Below, piece after piece: positions 26,536 through 37,169 of a DNA stretch of 64,000 bases. Source of the DNA: Subtercola vilae. Its GTDB lineage: Bacteria; Actinomycetota; Actinomycetes; Actinomycetales; Microbacteriaceae. Numbering within the stretch: the first letter of the stretch is position 1; every line of letters starts with the position of its first letter. The position numbers and the translations under genes were made by a program. The notes beneath the pieces are model-generated. The model saw only the letters and a list, made by a program, of their open reading frames with translations. It had not been told where the DNA came from and searched no databases. The stretch spans positions 27,878 to 91,877 of the forward strand of contig NZ_QYRT01000014.1 of the NCBI RefSeq assembly GCF_004923255.1, given 5' to 3'.

Positions 26536-28272
26536 TCAGTGGCCGCCGCCGCGCGGGCGCAGGCGGGTCTCCTCGAGATCGAGCATGGCCTGCGCCTCGG
26601 CGAGGATGCGCGAGGCGTAGTCTCCGCGGCTTCGAATGTCGAGCAGCGCCTGCCGCTCGGCCGCCACCACGGCGAGCCTCAGCTCGCGGTACACCTGGTG
26701 CGGGGTGTCGTCGGTGGTACCGGTGAGCTCTTTCGAGCGCTCCCAGGCCGACTCTGTGCGCAGGAACGACGACTGCCGAACACGCTCGATGACGTCAGGA
26801 TCGACGGGGGTGGTCTCACCGAGGGCGGCGGCCGGGTCATCCAGAACCGTCAGCCCCTGCCCACTGATCTCGTCGATGAGCCGCGCCAGTTCGCGGCGAT
26901 CGTCGGCCACGTCGATGCCCTGGATGCCCACCAGCCGGATGAGCCACGGCAGCGTTCCGCCCTGCACGACGAGCGTCGCCACGGCGACCGTGAAGGCAAT
27001 GAGAATGAGCTGGTCGCGGTAGGGCGTCTCTTCGGGCAGCGATTGCGCCGCGGCGAGCGTCACCACGCCGCGCATGCCCGACCAGCCGAGCACGACTCCC
27101 CCGCGCCAGTCGACGCCTTCACGCCGCAGCTGCTGCAGGTCGGCACGCTGCCTCGCGTACGTTCGCTCAGCGAACCGTCGCCGCCGGGCCTGCCGAGGGC
27201 CGGTGACCGGCAGAGTTCTGACGTAGTCGAGGGCCAGCCGCCGGTTCAGGGTCTTCTTCTCGGCGTGCTGGGCGCGCCGCTGCAACCCGAGTACCAGCGG
27301 GCCCGACCAGACGAACCGCAGCACAATGAGAGCGACGGTGGCGATCAGGCCGATGCTCACCGACTCCCACACCCCGATGGCCGAGGGGTGCTCGTTGACG
27401 TTCTCGATGAGCGTGCGAATCTCGAGCCCGATCAGCAGAAAGACGCCGTTCTCGAGAAAGAACTGCACGGTTCGCCAGTTGATGCGGTCGCTGATTCTCG
27501 ACTGGGCCGAGAAGTGGCTCGGCGCCGCGTGGCCGGTGTAGAGGCCGGCGACGACGACGGCGAGAACTCCGGATGCTCCCAACGCCTCCGCCGGGGCGAA
27601 CGCGGCAAAAGGCACCACAAACGAAATCGCAGTGTCGAGTACCGGGTCGTTCAGCTTCGACCTGACGAACACCGTGACGAACCCCACCGCCAGCCCGATG
27701 ACGATGGCGACGACTACTGCGTAGAAGAAGTCGGCCACCCCCGCCCACGGGCTCGCCAGCGCGCCAACAGCGGCGGCCGACGCCGAGCGCAGCAGCACGA
27801 GGGCTGTTGCGTCGTTGACGAGGCCCTCGCCTTCGAGCACGGTGAGCAGTCGCGGCGGCAGCCCCAGCCGGCGGCCAACCGAGGTGGCGGCCACGGCGTC
27901 GGGCGGACTGATGATGGCGCCGAGCGCGATGGCAGCTGCGAGGTTCAGATCGGGCAGCAGCGTGTACAGCAGAAACCCGGTGCCGAAGGCGGTGATGAGC
28001 ACGAGCACCACTGACAGGCTGGTGATCGTGCCGAGATTGCGCCGAAAATCGACCACCGGAACCGCGATGGCGGCGGCATAGAGAATCGGCGGCAGCAGCC
28101 CGTCGAGCACGTACTCGTGCGGAATCTCGATCTCCGGCACCCCTGGCAAGTACGACAGACCGACGCCCACGACCACCAGAATGATGGGCGCCGCCACCCC
28201 GAGACGCTGAGCGAACGCGGCAACGCCAACGATCACCGCGACCCCGACCACGGCGTAGATCCCGAGCTCCAT
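26536..28272 (-). CDS. Na+/H+ antiporter, CPA1 (NhaP) family
   Basis: 578 residues from ATG 28272. About 12 transmembrane helices occupy residues 1-400, with the CPA1 functional motifs ISPPDAVAAT and EGEGLVNDATALVL (the Asp of the ND motif is the cation site). A cytoplasmic tail of about 180 residues contains EISGQGLTVLDDPAAALG and a charged helical end. It exchanges sodium (or potassium) for protons at the plasma membrane. An in-frame extension to 28332 overlaps the divergent aldo/keto reductase and is rejected. Confidence 0.92.
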   Translation of the reverse strand: MELGIYAVVGVAVIVGVAAFAQRLGVAAPIILVVVGVGLSYLPGVPEIEIPHEYVLDGLLPPILYAAAIAVPVVDFRRNLGTITSLSVVLVLITAFGTGFLLYTLLPDLNLAAAIALGAIISPPDAVAATSVGRRLGLPPRLLTVLEGEGLVNDATALVLLRSASAAAVGALASPWAGVADFFYAVVVAIVIGLAVGFVTVFVRSKLNDPVLDTAISFVVPFAAFAPAEALGASGVLAVVVAGLYTGHAAPSHFSAQSRISDRINWRTVQFFLENGVFLLIGLEIRTLIENVNEHPSAIGVWESVSIGLIATVALIVLRFVWSGPLVLGLQRRAQHAEKKTLNRRLALDYVRTLPVTGPRQARRRRFAERTYARQRADLQQLRREGVDWRGGVVLGWSGMRGVVTLAAAQSLPEETPYRDQLILIAFTVAVATLVVQGGTLPWLIRLVGIQGIDVADDRRELARLIDEISGQGLTVLDDPAAALGETTPVDPDVIERVRQSSFLRTESAWERSKELTGTTDDTPHQVYRELRLAVVAAERQALLDIRSRGDYASRILAEAQAMLDLEETRLRPRGGGH

Positions 28273-28323
28273 ACCCGCCAGACTATCGGCAGGCTTTCGT
28301 TTGGGCAGGCATAGGCTGAAAGC

Positions 28324-29301
<978 letters not shown>

Positions 29302-29324
29302 CGGCAGGCCGACCGCGAATCAGC

Positions 29325-29822
29325 TCAGGTCGCCTCGGAGTCGTGCGGGGTGACCTGGGCGGCTTCGGCACGCTCGGTCTTGCTACGGGTGAGGTAGGCC
29401 GGTTCGGGCGGAGACAGGTGCGACCCTGTGAAGGGCTGGTCGCCAGCGAGCGGGTCGACAGGCAACTGATTCACCGGCAACTGGCTCGCGATCAGAGGGT
29501 CGACCGATGCGGCAGCCGCTGCGGCCGGCGCCATGGGTGCCGTTGTGGGCTTCACCGGCACCGCCTCGGGGTCTTCGAGAAGCGCATCGCGAATGATGCG
29601 ACGCGGGTCGTACTGCCGGGGGTCGAGCTTCTTCCACTCGATCTCGTCGAAGTCGGGCCCCATCTCCTCTTTCATGCGCGTCTTCGCACCATTGGTGAAA
29701 TCACGCAACTGGCGCACGAACTTCGCGAGCACCGAGGCATAGTGGGGCAGGCGCTCTGGGCCGATCACGAAGGCCGCAATGACGCCGATGATTATCAGCT
29801 TCTCAAACGTCAACCCGAACAT
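29325..29822 (-). CDS. tatB: Sec-independent (Tat) translocase protein TatB
   Basis: 165 residues. The N-terminal membrane helix LTFEKLIIIGVIAAFVIGPE, followed at once by an amphipathic helix (RLPHYASVLAKFVRQLRDF), is the TatA/B layout; the Gly-Pro-Glu hinge is clear. The long charged and Pro/Ala-rich tail (from about 95) favours TatB over TatA. TatA/TatC are not in the window. It serves Tat export of folded proteins such as the EfeB-like peroxidase encoded here. Confidence 0.9.
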   Translation of the reverse strand: MFGLTFEKLIIIGVIAAFVIGPERLPHYASVLAKFVRQLRDFTNGAKTRMKEEMGPDFDEIEWKKLDPRQYDPRRIIRDALLEDPEAVPVKPTTAPMAPAAAAAASVDPLIASQLPVNQLPVDPLAGDQPFTGSHLSPPEPAYLTRSKTERAEAAQVTPHDSEAT

Positions 29823-29914
29823 GCGTAAAGACTACCCTGTGTTGCCAGAGATACTGCGAGCCTTCCCTCACCTACCGCTGGCGGTGTCTAAGCTGACCTC
29901 CGGAGGCAATACCT

Positions 29915-30544
29915 GTGTCAAAAGAGACCAACTGGAAGTATGCAGAAGACATCGTCGCTGAGCCGGCGGTGATAGCGCTGGCACGCGCCCACTCCATCGA
30001 GTTGGGGGTCGAAGCAGTGTCTCCCGGCATCGGTGCGCAGCTTGCAGTCATTGCCGCGGCGACGGCCGCGAAGTCGATCATCGAGGTTGGCACCGGAGTG
30101 GGGGTTTCGGGGCTCTGGCTGCTCGCCGGCGCACCCCTGGCCACCTTCACCTCGATCGACACCGAGGTCGACCGGCAGCAATCGGCCCGCGCCGCGTTCA
30201 TCAGCCAGGGCGCAGCGGCCAACCGTGTTCGCCTGATCACCGGCCGTGCCAACGACGTGCTCCCGCGCATGAACGAGGGCTCGTACGACCTGGTTCTGAT
30301 CGACGCCGACCCCGAGTCGGTGATCGAGTACGTCGAGCACGGCCTGCGCCTCGCCCGTGTCGGGGGCACCGTACTCGTGCCGCACGCACTCTGGCGCGAC
30401 CGCGTGGCAGACCCGGTGCAGCGCGACGACACCGTGGCAGACTTCCGCTCCCTCATCAGCGAGATCACCCAGTCGAGTGCCGTCATCACGGCACTCTCGC
30501 CCATTGGCGACGGGCTGCTCCAGATCACGAAACTCCTCGGCTGA
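29915..30544 (+). CDS. SAM-dependent O-methyltransferase (caffeoyl-CoA OMT-like, class I)
   Basis: 209 residues from GTG 29915, with GGAGG 8-12 nt upstream. The SAM motif IIEVGTGVGVSGLWLL, acidic ribose-binding TSIDTEVDR and LVLIDADPESVIEY match the O-methyltransferase 3 family; a close mycobacterial counterpart is Rv1220c, also near tatB. It transfers a methyl group to a hydroxyl; substrate unknown. It ends at a perfect palindrome shared with the convergent DUF3117 gene. Confidence 0.9.
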   Translation: MSKETNWKYAEDIVAEPAVIALARAHSIELGVEAVSPGIGAQLAVIAAATAAKSIIEVGTGVGVSGLWLLAGAPLATFTSIDTEVDRQQSARAAFISQGAAANRVRLITGRANDVLPRMNEGSYDLVLIDADPESVIEYVEHGLRLARVGGTVLVPHALWRDRVADPVQRDDTVADFRSLISEITQSSAVITALSPIGDGLLQITKLLG

Positions 30545-30562
30545 CTTTCTGCGCCGAGACGA

Positions 30563-30596
30563 ACGAATGCCCCGGGCCGCGGCCCGGGGCATTCGT
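30563..30596. terminator. Perfect 34-bp palindrome, bidirectional terminator
   Basis: ACGAATGCCCCGGGCC (30563-30578) pairs without mismatch with 30581-30596 around a central GC. It lies between the convergent methyltransferase (ends 30544) and DUF3117 (ends 30609), so it could stop transcription from both sides. No long U-tract follows on either strand. Confidence 0.8.
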
Positions 30597-30608
30597 CATC
30601 TGTAGAGG

Positions 30609-30782
30609 TCAGGCAGCGGTGACAACGCCGGCGAGGGCGTCGTGCAGTTCTTTAGCCTCGGCGTCGTTGACAGAGACCACAAGCCTTCCGCCTCCTTCAA
30701 GAGGAACGCGCACGATGATGAGGCGCCCTTCTTTAACAGCCTCCATCGGGCCGTCTCCGGTCCTGGGTTTCATGGCGGCCAT
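30609..30782 (-). CDS. DUF3117 domain-containing protein (57 residues)
   Basis: Reading the minus strand from ATG 30782 gives 57 residues beginning MAAMKPRTGDGPMEAVKEG and ending HDALAGVVTAA before TGA. The stretch IIVRVPLEGGGRLVVSVND is the core of the actinobacterial DUF3117 family (mycobacterial homologue Rv1211). AAAGGGG lies about 9 nt before the start, so expression is well supported. It is single-copy and conserved in the phylum; function unknown. It sits beside the tatB/methyltransferase region, as in related genomes. Confidence 0.93.
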   Translation of the reverse strand: MAAMKPRTGDGPMEAVKEGRLIIVRVPLEGGGRLVVSVNDAEAKELHDALAGVVTAA

Positions 30783-30813
30783 GCGGCATCCCCTTTCGTG
30801 GTGTCGTACATCT

Positions 30814-30819
30814 ATTATC
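30814..30819 (-). promoter_or_regulatory. Possible -10 element of the DUF3117 gene
   Basis: On the minus strand the hexamer GATAAT (5 of 6 to TATAAT) lies about 32 nt before ATG 30782. The -35 position 17 nt upstream is poor (TTTCTC). Confidence 0.4.
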
Positions 30820-30873
30820 GTTCATGAGCGGCCCGGGAGAAAACTCCGCCCGCCAGAGGCGTAACACCGGGCA

Positions 30874-32118
30874 TCACGGCGGGGTCCAGTCGGCGCCGTC
30901 GACGCCCCAGCAGAGCAGCAGCCAGCCCCACTGCGCGGCGAGGAACAGCAGAACGACGAGAACTCGGTAGATGCGCGACTTCGGCAGAGCGATGACACCG
31001 AGCAGCGGGAAGAGGGGCATCAGCAGCCGAAAGACGCTCGATTGAGGAAAGAAAACGGCCAACAGGTACAGTGCGTACGCGATCACCCAGAACCGTAGAT
31101 CGAGCGAGATGCGCCGCACACCCTTGGTGAGCATGAACAGCGCGAAGGCGACGACGAGCAGCACCACCACCACGGCACCCGCCGGTGCGCCCAGCCACCA
31201 GTTGCCGCCCTGGATCCACGATGTGAATGGCACGAGGTGCGAATACCCGATGTACGACGCGCGCCACGCGAGTTCGGTCTCGGTGTAGGCGGAGAAGTAC
31301 CCCGTTCCGATCCACGCGATGATGCTCCACGCCAACCCCATGACGCCGCTGAAGACCGTTGCCGCGACGGCGAGAACCCGCTGGCCGGTGGGGAACGGAT
31401 CGCGCTCCCGCACCCACCAGCGATGAGCGATGTGGATGGCGAGAAAAAGAGCGAATGCCAGCCCACTGGGCCGCGTCAGCGACATCACGAGGATGATCGG
31501 AAACAGCAGCACGTACCGCCGGGTGACCACGAAGTAGAGCCCGAGCATGAGCAGGAACGTGTACATCGACTCGGCGTAGGCCACCTGAAACAACGGAGAC
31601 ACCGGCGAGATGCAGAACAACAGCACAGCGAACAGCGTCGTACCGGCCGGCAGCGTGAGCCGCATCAGCTTGTAGAACACCAGTGTCGCACCGAGGCCGA
31701 ACACGAATGAGATCGCGACGGAGGTGTACTCCCACGGCACGCTGGTGACCTCGGTGACCCCGCGCACCAGAAACGGGTAGCCGGGCAGGAACGCCCAGGC
31801 GTTCTGGCTCACATGCCCCGACGTGCTGAGGGGCAGTTGGCCGGGGTAGCCCCAGTAGGCGATGATCTTGTACCAGGTGCCGTCCCAGATCGAGGCGTAG
31901 TCCCAGTACGAGGGGCTCGCCCCCGTCCATGGGTTCTTACCCTGCACGCTCGCCAGCGCGAGCAGCATCACGGTGGTGACCACCCGCGCCGCGAGATACA
32001 CGAGCGTGACGGTGAGCCACCAGGGGCTGCTGAACCGCCGGCTCCGGATGCCCGGCCCCCGGTCATCCGGAGCCGGCGTCTCTGCTGGCAGAGCCCTGTC
32101 GTCGAGCGCCTGGGTCAT
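30874..32118 (-). CDS. PIG-V-like membrane mannosyltransferase (GT-C fold)
   Basis: 414 residues and about ten transmembrane helices. The first extracytoplasmic loop carries SIWDGTWY and, further on, AFLPGYPFLVRGV, matching the acidic-loop and FFPxxP-type motifs of PIG-V-like dolichol-phosphate-dependent mannosyltransferases. Such actinobacterial proteins add mannose from polyprenyl-phosphate mannose to cell-envelope glycans or proteins. Acceptor unknown. It follows dapE by 4 nt and is probably co-transcribed with it. Confidence 0.82.
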   Translation of the reverse strand: MTQALDDRALPAETPAPDDRGPGIRSRRFSSPWWLTVTLVYLAARVVTTVMLLALASVQGKNPWTGASPSYWDYASIWDGTWYKIIAYWGYPGQLPLSTSGHVSQNAWAFLPGYPFLVRGVTEVTSVPWEYTSVAISFVFGLGATLVFYKLMRLTLPAGTTLFAVLLFCISPVSPLFQVAYAESMYTFLLMLGLYFVVTRRYVLLFPIILVMSLTRPSGLAFALFLAIHIAHRWWVRERDPFPTGQRVLAVAATVFSGVMGLAWSIIAWIGTGYFSAYTETELAWRASYIGYSHLVPFTSWIQGGNWWLGAPAGAVVVVLLVVAFALFMLTKGVRRISLDLRFWVIAYALYLLAVFFPQSSVFRLLMPLFPLLGVIALPKSRIYRVLVVLLFLAAQWGWLLLCWGVDGADWTPP

Positions 32119-32122
32119 CTGC

Positions 32123-33220
32123 CTACTCTTTCGAGAGCCACAGGCGAAGCGCCCGCTCGCAGTCGATGATCTGCGAGGTGAGCACCCGCTCGTCGTCGGC
32201 GTGCGCCTTGAGGGGGTCGCCGGGGCCGAAGTTCACCGCGGGGGTGCCGAGGGCCGAGAAGCGGGCCACGTCGGTCCAGCCGTACTTGGGTTTGGCCTCG
32301 CCGCCGACGGCCGCGAGAAACTGCTGGGCCAGAGGCGCGTCGAGCCCGGGGCGGGCACCCTCGGCGAGGTCGACAACCGTTATCTCGTACTCGCCGAACA
32401 GTTCATGCATGTGCGCGATCGCCTCGTCGGCCGAGCGGCTGGGCGCGAAACGGTAGTTGATGTGCACCATGGCCTCGTCAGGAATCACGTTGCCGGCGAC
32501 GCCGCCCGAGATGCCCACGGCATTCAGACCCTCGCGGTAGACCAGCCCGTCGACCTCGACCTCACGCGCTCGATAGGCCGCAAGCGTGTCGAGAATGGGC
32601 GCGATGCGATGGATGGCATTCGTGCCGACCCACCCGCGTGCCGAGTGCGAGCGCAGGCCGAACGCGCGCACCTCGATGCGGAGGTTGCCGTTGCAGCCGC
32701 CCTCGATCTGACTGTTGCTCGGCTCGCCCAGAATGGCGAAGTCGCCCTCGAACAGGTCGGGGCGGTTCGCTGCCAGTCGACCGAGGCCGTTCAACGCTGC
32801 AGACACCTCTTCGTGGTCGTACCACATCCAGGTGATGTCGACCGTGGGCTCGGTGAGCTCGGCGGCGAGCTTCAGCTGCACGGCGACACCCGCCTTCATG
32901 TCGACCGTGCCGCGGCCCCAGAGGTACTCGAGCCCGTCGATGGTCTCGAAGCGGGTGGGCAGGTTGTCGTTCAGCGGAACCGTGTCGATGTGCCCGGCGA
33001 TCACCACGCGCTGCGATCGCCCGAGGTTCGTACGGGCCACGATCGTGTCGCCGTCACGGATGATCTCGAGGTGCCCGAACCCGGCGAGGGCGGCCTCGAT
33101 GGCGTCGGCCAGCGGCTTCTCGTCGCCCGACACCGACTCGAAATCGCAGATCTGGCGAGTGAGTTCGACCGACGAGGCGGCAAGGTCGAGCACGTTCTGG
33201 GCGCGGGGGTCGGTCAGCAT
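32123..33220 (-). CDS. dapE: Succinyl-diaminopimelate desuccinylase
   Basis: 365 residues of the M20 metallopeptidase family. Zinc ligands are in AGHIDTVPLN and WGRGTVDMKAG (His and bridging Asp), with the catalytic Glu pair in WYDHEEVSAALN and the C-terminal His in KAHADDERV. It releases L,L-diaminopimelate and succinate in lysine and peptidoglycan-precursor synthesis. It is divergent from dapD with 54 bp between starts, so the two pathway genes share a promoter region. Confidence 0.95.
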   Translation of the reverse strand: MLTDPRAQNVLDLAASSVELTRQICDFESVSGDEKPLADAIEAALAGFGHLEIIRDGDTIVARTNLGRSQRVVIAGHIDTVPLNDNLPTRFETIDGLEYLWGRGTVDMKAGVAVQLKLAAELTEPTVDITWMWYDHEEVSAALNGLGRLAANRPDLFEGDFAILGEPSNSQIEGGCNGNLRIEVRAFGLRSHSARGWVGTNAIHRIAPILDTLAAYRAREVEVDGLVYREGLNAVGISGGVAGNVIPDEAMVHINYRFAPSRSADEAIAHMHELFGEYEITVVDLAEGARPGLDAPLAQQFLAAVGGEAKPKYGWTDVARFSALGTPAVNFGPGDPLKAHADDERVLTSQIIDCERALRLWLSKE

Positions 33221-33274
33221 TGCTCAAGTTTATGGTGGCCGAACCGAACCCCAGCACTGAACTACCCTTGAATC

Positions 33275-34222
33275 ATGAGTAATGCATGGGGCTACGGCCT
33301 CGCCACGATCGCCGGCAACGGAACAGTTCTCGACACGTGGTTCGCCGCGCCCCGCCTCGGCCGGCTCTCGGAGGAGACCGAACCGTGGGTGATTCCCGCC
33401 GAACTCGAAGAGGCGGCCGGGGCCGATGAGCGCCGCAACGTGCGGCTCGAAGTGGTGACGGTCGAGATCGACCTCGCCGCGGCGCCGCTGACGACCAGCG
33501 ATGCGTACCTGCGCCTGCACCTGCTCTCGCACCTGCTCGTGAAGCCCAACACCCTCAACCTCGACGGCATCTTCGCTCACCTGCCCATCGTGGTGTGGAC
33601 CAACGCCGGGCCGGTGCTGCCCGCCGACTTCGACCGCCTGAGGCTGTCGCTGCAGCGCCACGGAATCGCCGCGCACGGCATCGACAAGTTCCCGCGCCTG
33701 CTCGACTATGTGAGCCCCGACCGTGTACGCATCGCCGATGCGTCGCGGGTTCGGCTCGGCGCGTACCTCGCGCCCGGCACCACGGTCATGCACGAGGGTT
33801 TCGTGAACTTCAACGCCGGCACGCTCGGCACGTCGATGGTCGAGGGTCGCGTATCACAGGGGGTCGTCGTCGGTGACGGGTCGGATGTGGGCGGTGGGGC
33901 ATCCATCATGGGCACCCTCTCGGGCGGCGGCACGCAGCGGGTATCGATCGGCGAGCGCGCCTTGCTCGGCGCGAACTCGGGCATCGGTATCTCGATCGGT
34001 GATGACTCGGTCGTCGAGGCCGGTCTCTATGTGACGGCGGGCACGAAGGTCGTCGTCGTGGGCTCAGCGCCCCGGGCCGACGGATCGGCGCAGACCGTCA
34101 AGGCCGTCGAGCTGTCGGGCGTGCCCAACCTGCTGTTTCGGCGCAACTCGCTCTCGGGCGCGGTCGAAGTGCTCTCGCGCGCCGGCTCTGGTGTCACGCT
34201 GAACACCGTTCTGCACGCCTGA
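33275..34222 (+). CDS. dapD: Tetrahydrodipicolinate N-succinyltransferase
   Basis: 315 residues. The actinobacterial DapD start ([20 protein letters not shown]) is followed by a left-handed parallel beta-helix with hexapeptide repeats ([40 protein letters not shown]). It transfers succinyl from succinyl-CoA to tetrahydrodipicolinate, the step before DapC and DapE, both encoded within 4 kb. Its stop codon lies inside the first unit of a 21-bp tandem repeat. Confidence 0.95.
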   Translation: MSNAWGYGLATIAGNGTVLDTWFAAPRLGRLSEETEPWVIPAELEEAAGADERRNVRLEVVTVEIDLAAAPLTTSDAYLRLHLLSHLLVKPNTLNLDGIFAHLPIVVWTNAGPVLPADFDRLRLSLQRHGIAAHGIDKFPRLLDYVSPDRVRIADASRVRLGAYLAPGTTVMHEGFVNFNAGTLGTSMVEGRVSQGVVVGDGSDVGGGASIMGTLSGGGTQRVSIGERALLGANSGIGISIGDDSVVEAGLYVTAGTKVVVVGSAPRADGSAQTVKAVELSGVPNLLFRRNSLSGAVEVLSRAGSGVTLNTVLHA

Positions 34223-34318
34223 CCCGCTGCGCGCCCCGCCTGACCCGCTGCGCGCCCCGCCTGACCCGCTGCGCGCGCCGACTCCCCGCTGCGCCCCCGC
34301 CTCCCCCGCTCGCCGCGG
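34218..34318. repeat. 21-bp tandem repeat starting at the dapD stop codon
   Basis: Two exact 21-bp copies (34218-34238, 34239-34259), a third with one mismatch (34260-34280) and two degenerate copies to about 34318. The unit begins CCTGACCCGCTGCGCGCC; its TGA is the dapD stop in copy 1. The array fills the gap to the convergent gltA gene. Confidence 0.93.
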
Positions 34319-34329
34319 CCAAGGTGGTG

Positions 34330-35661
34330 TCAGCGCGTCGGGAAGTCGCGCATGGGGCTGCCCAGGTAGAGCTGCTGGGGGCGCCCGATCTTGGTGGCCG
34401 GGTCGGTCTGCATCTCACGCCAGTGCGCGATCCAGCCGGGAAGCCGGCCGATGGCGAACAGCACGGTGAACATGCGGGTGGGAAAACCCATCGCCTTGTA
34501 GATGACACCCGTGTAGAAATCGACGTTCGGGTACAGCCGGCGCGAGATGAAGTAGTCGTCGGCCAGCGCGATGGCTTCGAGTTCTTTGGCGATGTCGAGC
34601 AGGTCGTCTTTGACGCCGAGCGCCGCGAGAACCTCGTCGGCCGCCTCTTTGACGAGCTTCGCCCGCGGGTCGTAGTTCTTGTAGACGCGGTGGCCGAAGC
34701 CCATCAGGCGAACACCCGCCTCTTTGTTCTTGACGCGCTCGACGAACTTCTCGACGCCTTCGCCGGAGTCGCGAATCTGCGCGAGCATGGTGAGAACGGC
34801 CTCGTTCGCGCCGCCGTGCAGCGGGCCGTAGAGCGCGTTGATGCCGGCCGAGATCGAGGCGAACATGTTTGCCTCGGTCGAGCCCACGAGGCGAACCGTC
34901 GAGGTCGACGCGTTCTGCTCGTGGTCTTCGTGCAGAATGAGCAGCCGCTCGAGCGCCTTCGACAGCACCGGGTTGATGACGTACGGCTCGGCCATGGTGC
35001 CGAAGTTCAGCCGCAGAAAGTTGTCGATGAAGCTCAGGCTGTTGTCGGGGTACAGAAACGCCTGGCCCAGGCTCTTCTTGTGCGCATACGCTGCCATCAC
35101 CGGCAGCTTCGCCAGCAGGCGAATCGTCGAGATCTCGACGTGCTCGGGGTTACGCGGGTCGAGCGAGTCTTGGTAGTACGTCGACAGGGCTGAGATGCCT
35201 GCCGAGAGCACCGACATGGGGTGGGCGTCGTGCGGCAGCGCATCGAAGAAGCTCTTCAGGTCTTCGTGCAGCAGCGTGTGGTGCCGGATGCGCGTGTCGA
35301 AGTCTTCGAGCTCCGTCGGTGTCGGCAGTTCGCCGTAGATCAGAAGCCAGGCGGTCTCGAGGTATGTCGACTTCTCGGCGATCTGATCGATGGGGTACCC
35401 GCGGTAGCGCAGAATTCCCTTGTCGCCGTCGATGTAGGTGATGTTCGAGCGGGTCGCCGACGTGTTCACGAAGCCGTAGTCGAGCGTTGTCAGCCCCGTC
35501 TGCCGTGTGAGGGTGGAGATGTCGATCGACGATGCCCCGTCGACACTCGTCAGAATGGGGAACTGCGCCGTTCCGCCCGGGAAGTGCAGGGTTGCAGTGT
35601 TCGGTTCAGCACTGGCGGTCACGTTCGCCTCAGCAGCTGTCGCCTCGTTCAAATCGCCCAC
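34330..35661 (-). CDS. gltA: Citrate synthase
   Basis: 443 residues from GTG 35661, which has AAGGAGG 5 nt upstream. Catalytic His residues are in NALYGPLHGGANEA and GFGHRVYKNYDPR, and the Asp in PNVDFYTG; the substrate signature is complete. It condenses oxaloacetate with acetyl-CoA at the TCA-cycle entry. The in-frame extension upstream to 36255 runs through dapC and is not real. It lies 32 nt downstream of dapC on the same strand. Confidence 0.96.
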   Translation of the reverse strand: MGDLNEATAAEANVTASAEPNTATLHFPGGTAQFPILTSVDGASSIDISTLTRQTGLTTLDYGFVNTSATRSNITYIDGDKGILRYRGYPIDQIAEKSTYLETAWLLIYGELPTPTELEDFDTRIRHHTLLHEDLKSFFDALPHDAHPMSVLSAGISALSTYYQDSLDPRNPEHVEISTIRLLAKLPVMAAYAHKKSLGQAFLYPDNSLSFIDNFLRLNFGTMAEPYVINPVLSKALERLLILHEDHEQNASTSTVRLVGSTEANMFASISAGINALYGPLHGGANEAVLTMLAQIRDSGEGVEKFVERVKNKEAGVRLMGFGHRVYKNYDPRAKLVKEAADEVLAALGVKDDLLDIAKELEAIALADDYFISRRLYPNVDFYTGVIYKAMGFPTRMFTVLFAIGRLPGWIAHWREMQTDPATKIGRPQQLYLGSPMRDFPTR

Positions 35662-35693
35662 AGCGCCTCCTTGAGATATATGGGATTGCACAC

Positions 35694-36812
35694 TCAGCCT
35701 AAAGGACGCACGGCTCCGAGCCGAACGGCCGCCTCCGCGATGCGCTCGTCTGTCGCTGTGAGTGAGAAGCGTACGTGCTCGGGGTAGTGGCTTCCGTAGA
35801 AATGACCCGGACCGGCCACGATACCGAGCTCTGCCAGCTCTGAAATGGTCTGCCAGCCGTCGACACCGGCGGTCGCCCAGAGATAGAGCCCCGCCTCGCT
35901 GTGATCGATTCGCAGCCCCCACGCCTCGAGCGCCGCCTTCAGCACGTCGCGGCGTGCGCGGTAGAGCGACTTCTGGCGTGCCACATGCTCGTCGTCGCCG
36001 AGGGCGAGCACCATCGCGGTCTGAACCGGTGACGGCGGCATCATTCCGGCGTGTTTGCGCACGGTGAGCAGCCTCGAGATGAGGGCCTCGTCGCCGGCCA
36101 CGAACGCGGCGCGGTAACCGGCGAGATTTGATTGCTTGCTGAGCGAGTAGGCCGCGAGAATGCCGGTGAGGTCTCCCCCGGTCACGCGCTCGTCGAGCAC
36201 GCTCGGCACGGGCTCGGTGGCCCACCGGCCATCCCAGCCGAGTTCGGCGTAGCATTCGTCGCTCGCGACGATGGCGCCGAGCTCACGGGCGCGATTGACC
36301 GCTGCCCGCAACGCCTCGACATCGAGCACGCGGCCGTCGGGGTTGCCGGGTGAGTTCAACCAGACGAGCTTGGTGTCGGCCGGCCAGAGCGCGGGGTCAT
36401 CTGCCGCAACCGCCCGGGCTCCCGCCAGCGTGGCTCCCACGGCGTAGGTGGGGTACGCGGCCAGTGGATGCACGACCGCATCTCCCTCGCCGAGACCCAG
36501 CATGAACGGCAACCAGGCCACGAGCTCTTTCGACCCGATAGTGGGCAGAACCTGAGCCTCGCTGAGCCCGGCGACCCCGCGACGACGCGCAAACCAGGCC
36601 GCGATCGCGCGTTGCAGAGCGGGGGTACCCGCCGTCGCAGGGTAGGAATGGGCATCCGTCGCCGCAGCGAGCGCGCCACGGATGAGCGGCGGCGTGGGGT
36701 CGACAGGCGAACCGATCGAGAGGTCGACCAGCCCGCCCGGGTGCTCTGCGGCACGTTCGACGAACGGCACCATCTGATCCCACGGGTAGTCGGGCAGCGG
36801 CCCGAGGCTCAC
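35694..36812 (-). CDS. dapC: Succinyldiaminopimelate transaminase
   Basis: 372 residues from GTG 36812, which overlaps the ferredoxin stop by 4 nt (GTGA). The aminotransferase class I pattern is clear: [24 protein letters not shown], and [15 protein letters not shown] with the PLP lysine. Actinobacterial DapC is regularly found next to a 7Fe ferredoxin gene, as here. It makes N-succinyl-L,L-diaminopimelate using glutamate, between DapD and DapE. Confidence 0.94.
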   Translation of the reverse strand: MSLGPLPDYPWDQMVPFVERAAEHPGGLVDLSIGSPVDPTPPLIRGALAAATDAHSYPATAGTPALQRAIAAWFARRRGVAGLSEAQVLPTIGSKELVAWLPFMLGLGEGDAVVHPLAAYPTYAVGATLAGARAVAADDPALWPADTKLVWLNSPGNPDGRVLDVEALRAAVNRARELGAIVASDECYAELGWDGRWATEPVPSVLDERVTGGDLTGILAAYSLSKQSNLAGYRAAFVAGDEALISRLLTVRKHAGMMPPSPVQTAMVLALGDDEHVARQKSLYRARRDVLKAALEAWGLRIDHSEAGLYLWATAGVDGWQTISELAELGIVAGPGHFYGSHYPEHVRFSLTATDERIAEAAVRLGAVRPLG

Positions 36813-37135
36813 GCCGGGGTCACTTGGGGCGGCAGAGCCGAAATGACCGGGTGGTCTTTGGCGATGACGCCGACCTTCGCGGCCCCACCGGGCGAACCGA
36901 TGTCGGTGAAGAACTCGACGTTGGCCTTGTAGTAGTCGGCCCACTCGGCGGGCAGATCGTCTTCGTAGTAGATGGCCTCGACCGGGCACACCGGCTCACA
37001 CGCACCGCAGTCGACGCACTCGTCGGGGTGGATGTACAGCGATCGTTCACCCTCGTAGATGCAGTCGACGGGGCATTCGTCGATGCACGCCCGGTCTTTG
37101 ACATCGACACACGGCAAAGCGATGACATAAGTCAC
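36809..37135 (-). CDS. fdxA: 7Fe ferredoxin
   Basis: 108 residues from GTG 37135. Two cluster motifs are visible: [13 protein letters not shown] (3Fe-4S type) and [15 protein letters not shown] (4Fe-4S). The C-terminal extension [17 protein letters not shown] is typical of the actinobacterial FdxA/FdxC group. It carries electrons in the cytoplasm; the partner is unknown. It is translationally coupled to dapC, a conserved pairing whose reason is not known. Confidence 0.96.
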   Translation of the reverse strand: MTYVIALPCVDVKDRACIDECPVDCIYEGERSLYIHPDECVDCGACEPVCPVEAIYYEDDLPAEWADYYKANVEFFTDIGSPGGAAKVGVIAKDHPVISALPPQVTPA

Positions 37136-37169
37136 AGTGGTGAAATCCCTTCGAAACGGCAGTTTTATT

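Noticed and set aside
34330..36255. Longer gltA reading frame (641 residues)
   Set aside because: The extension runs through dapC in another frame; GTG 35661 with AAGGAGG in front gives normal citrate synthase length.
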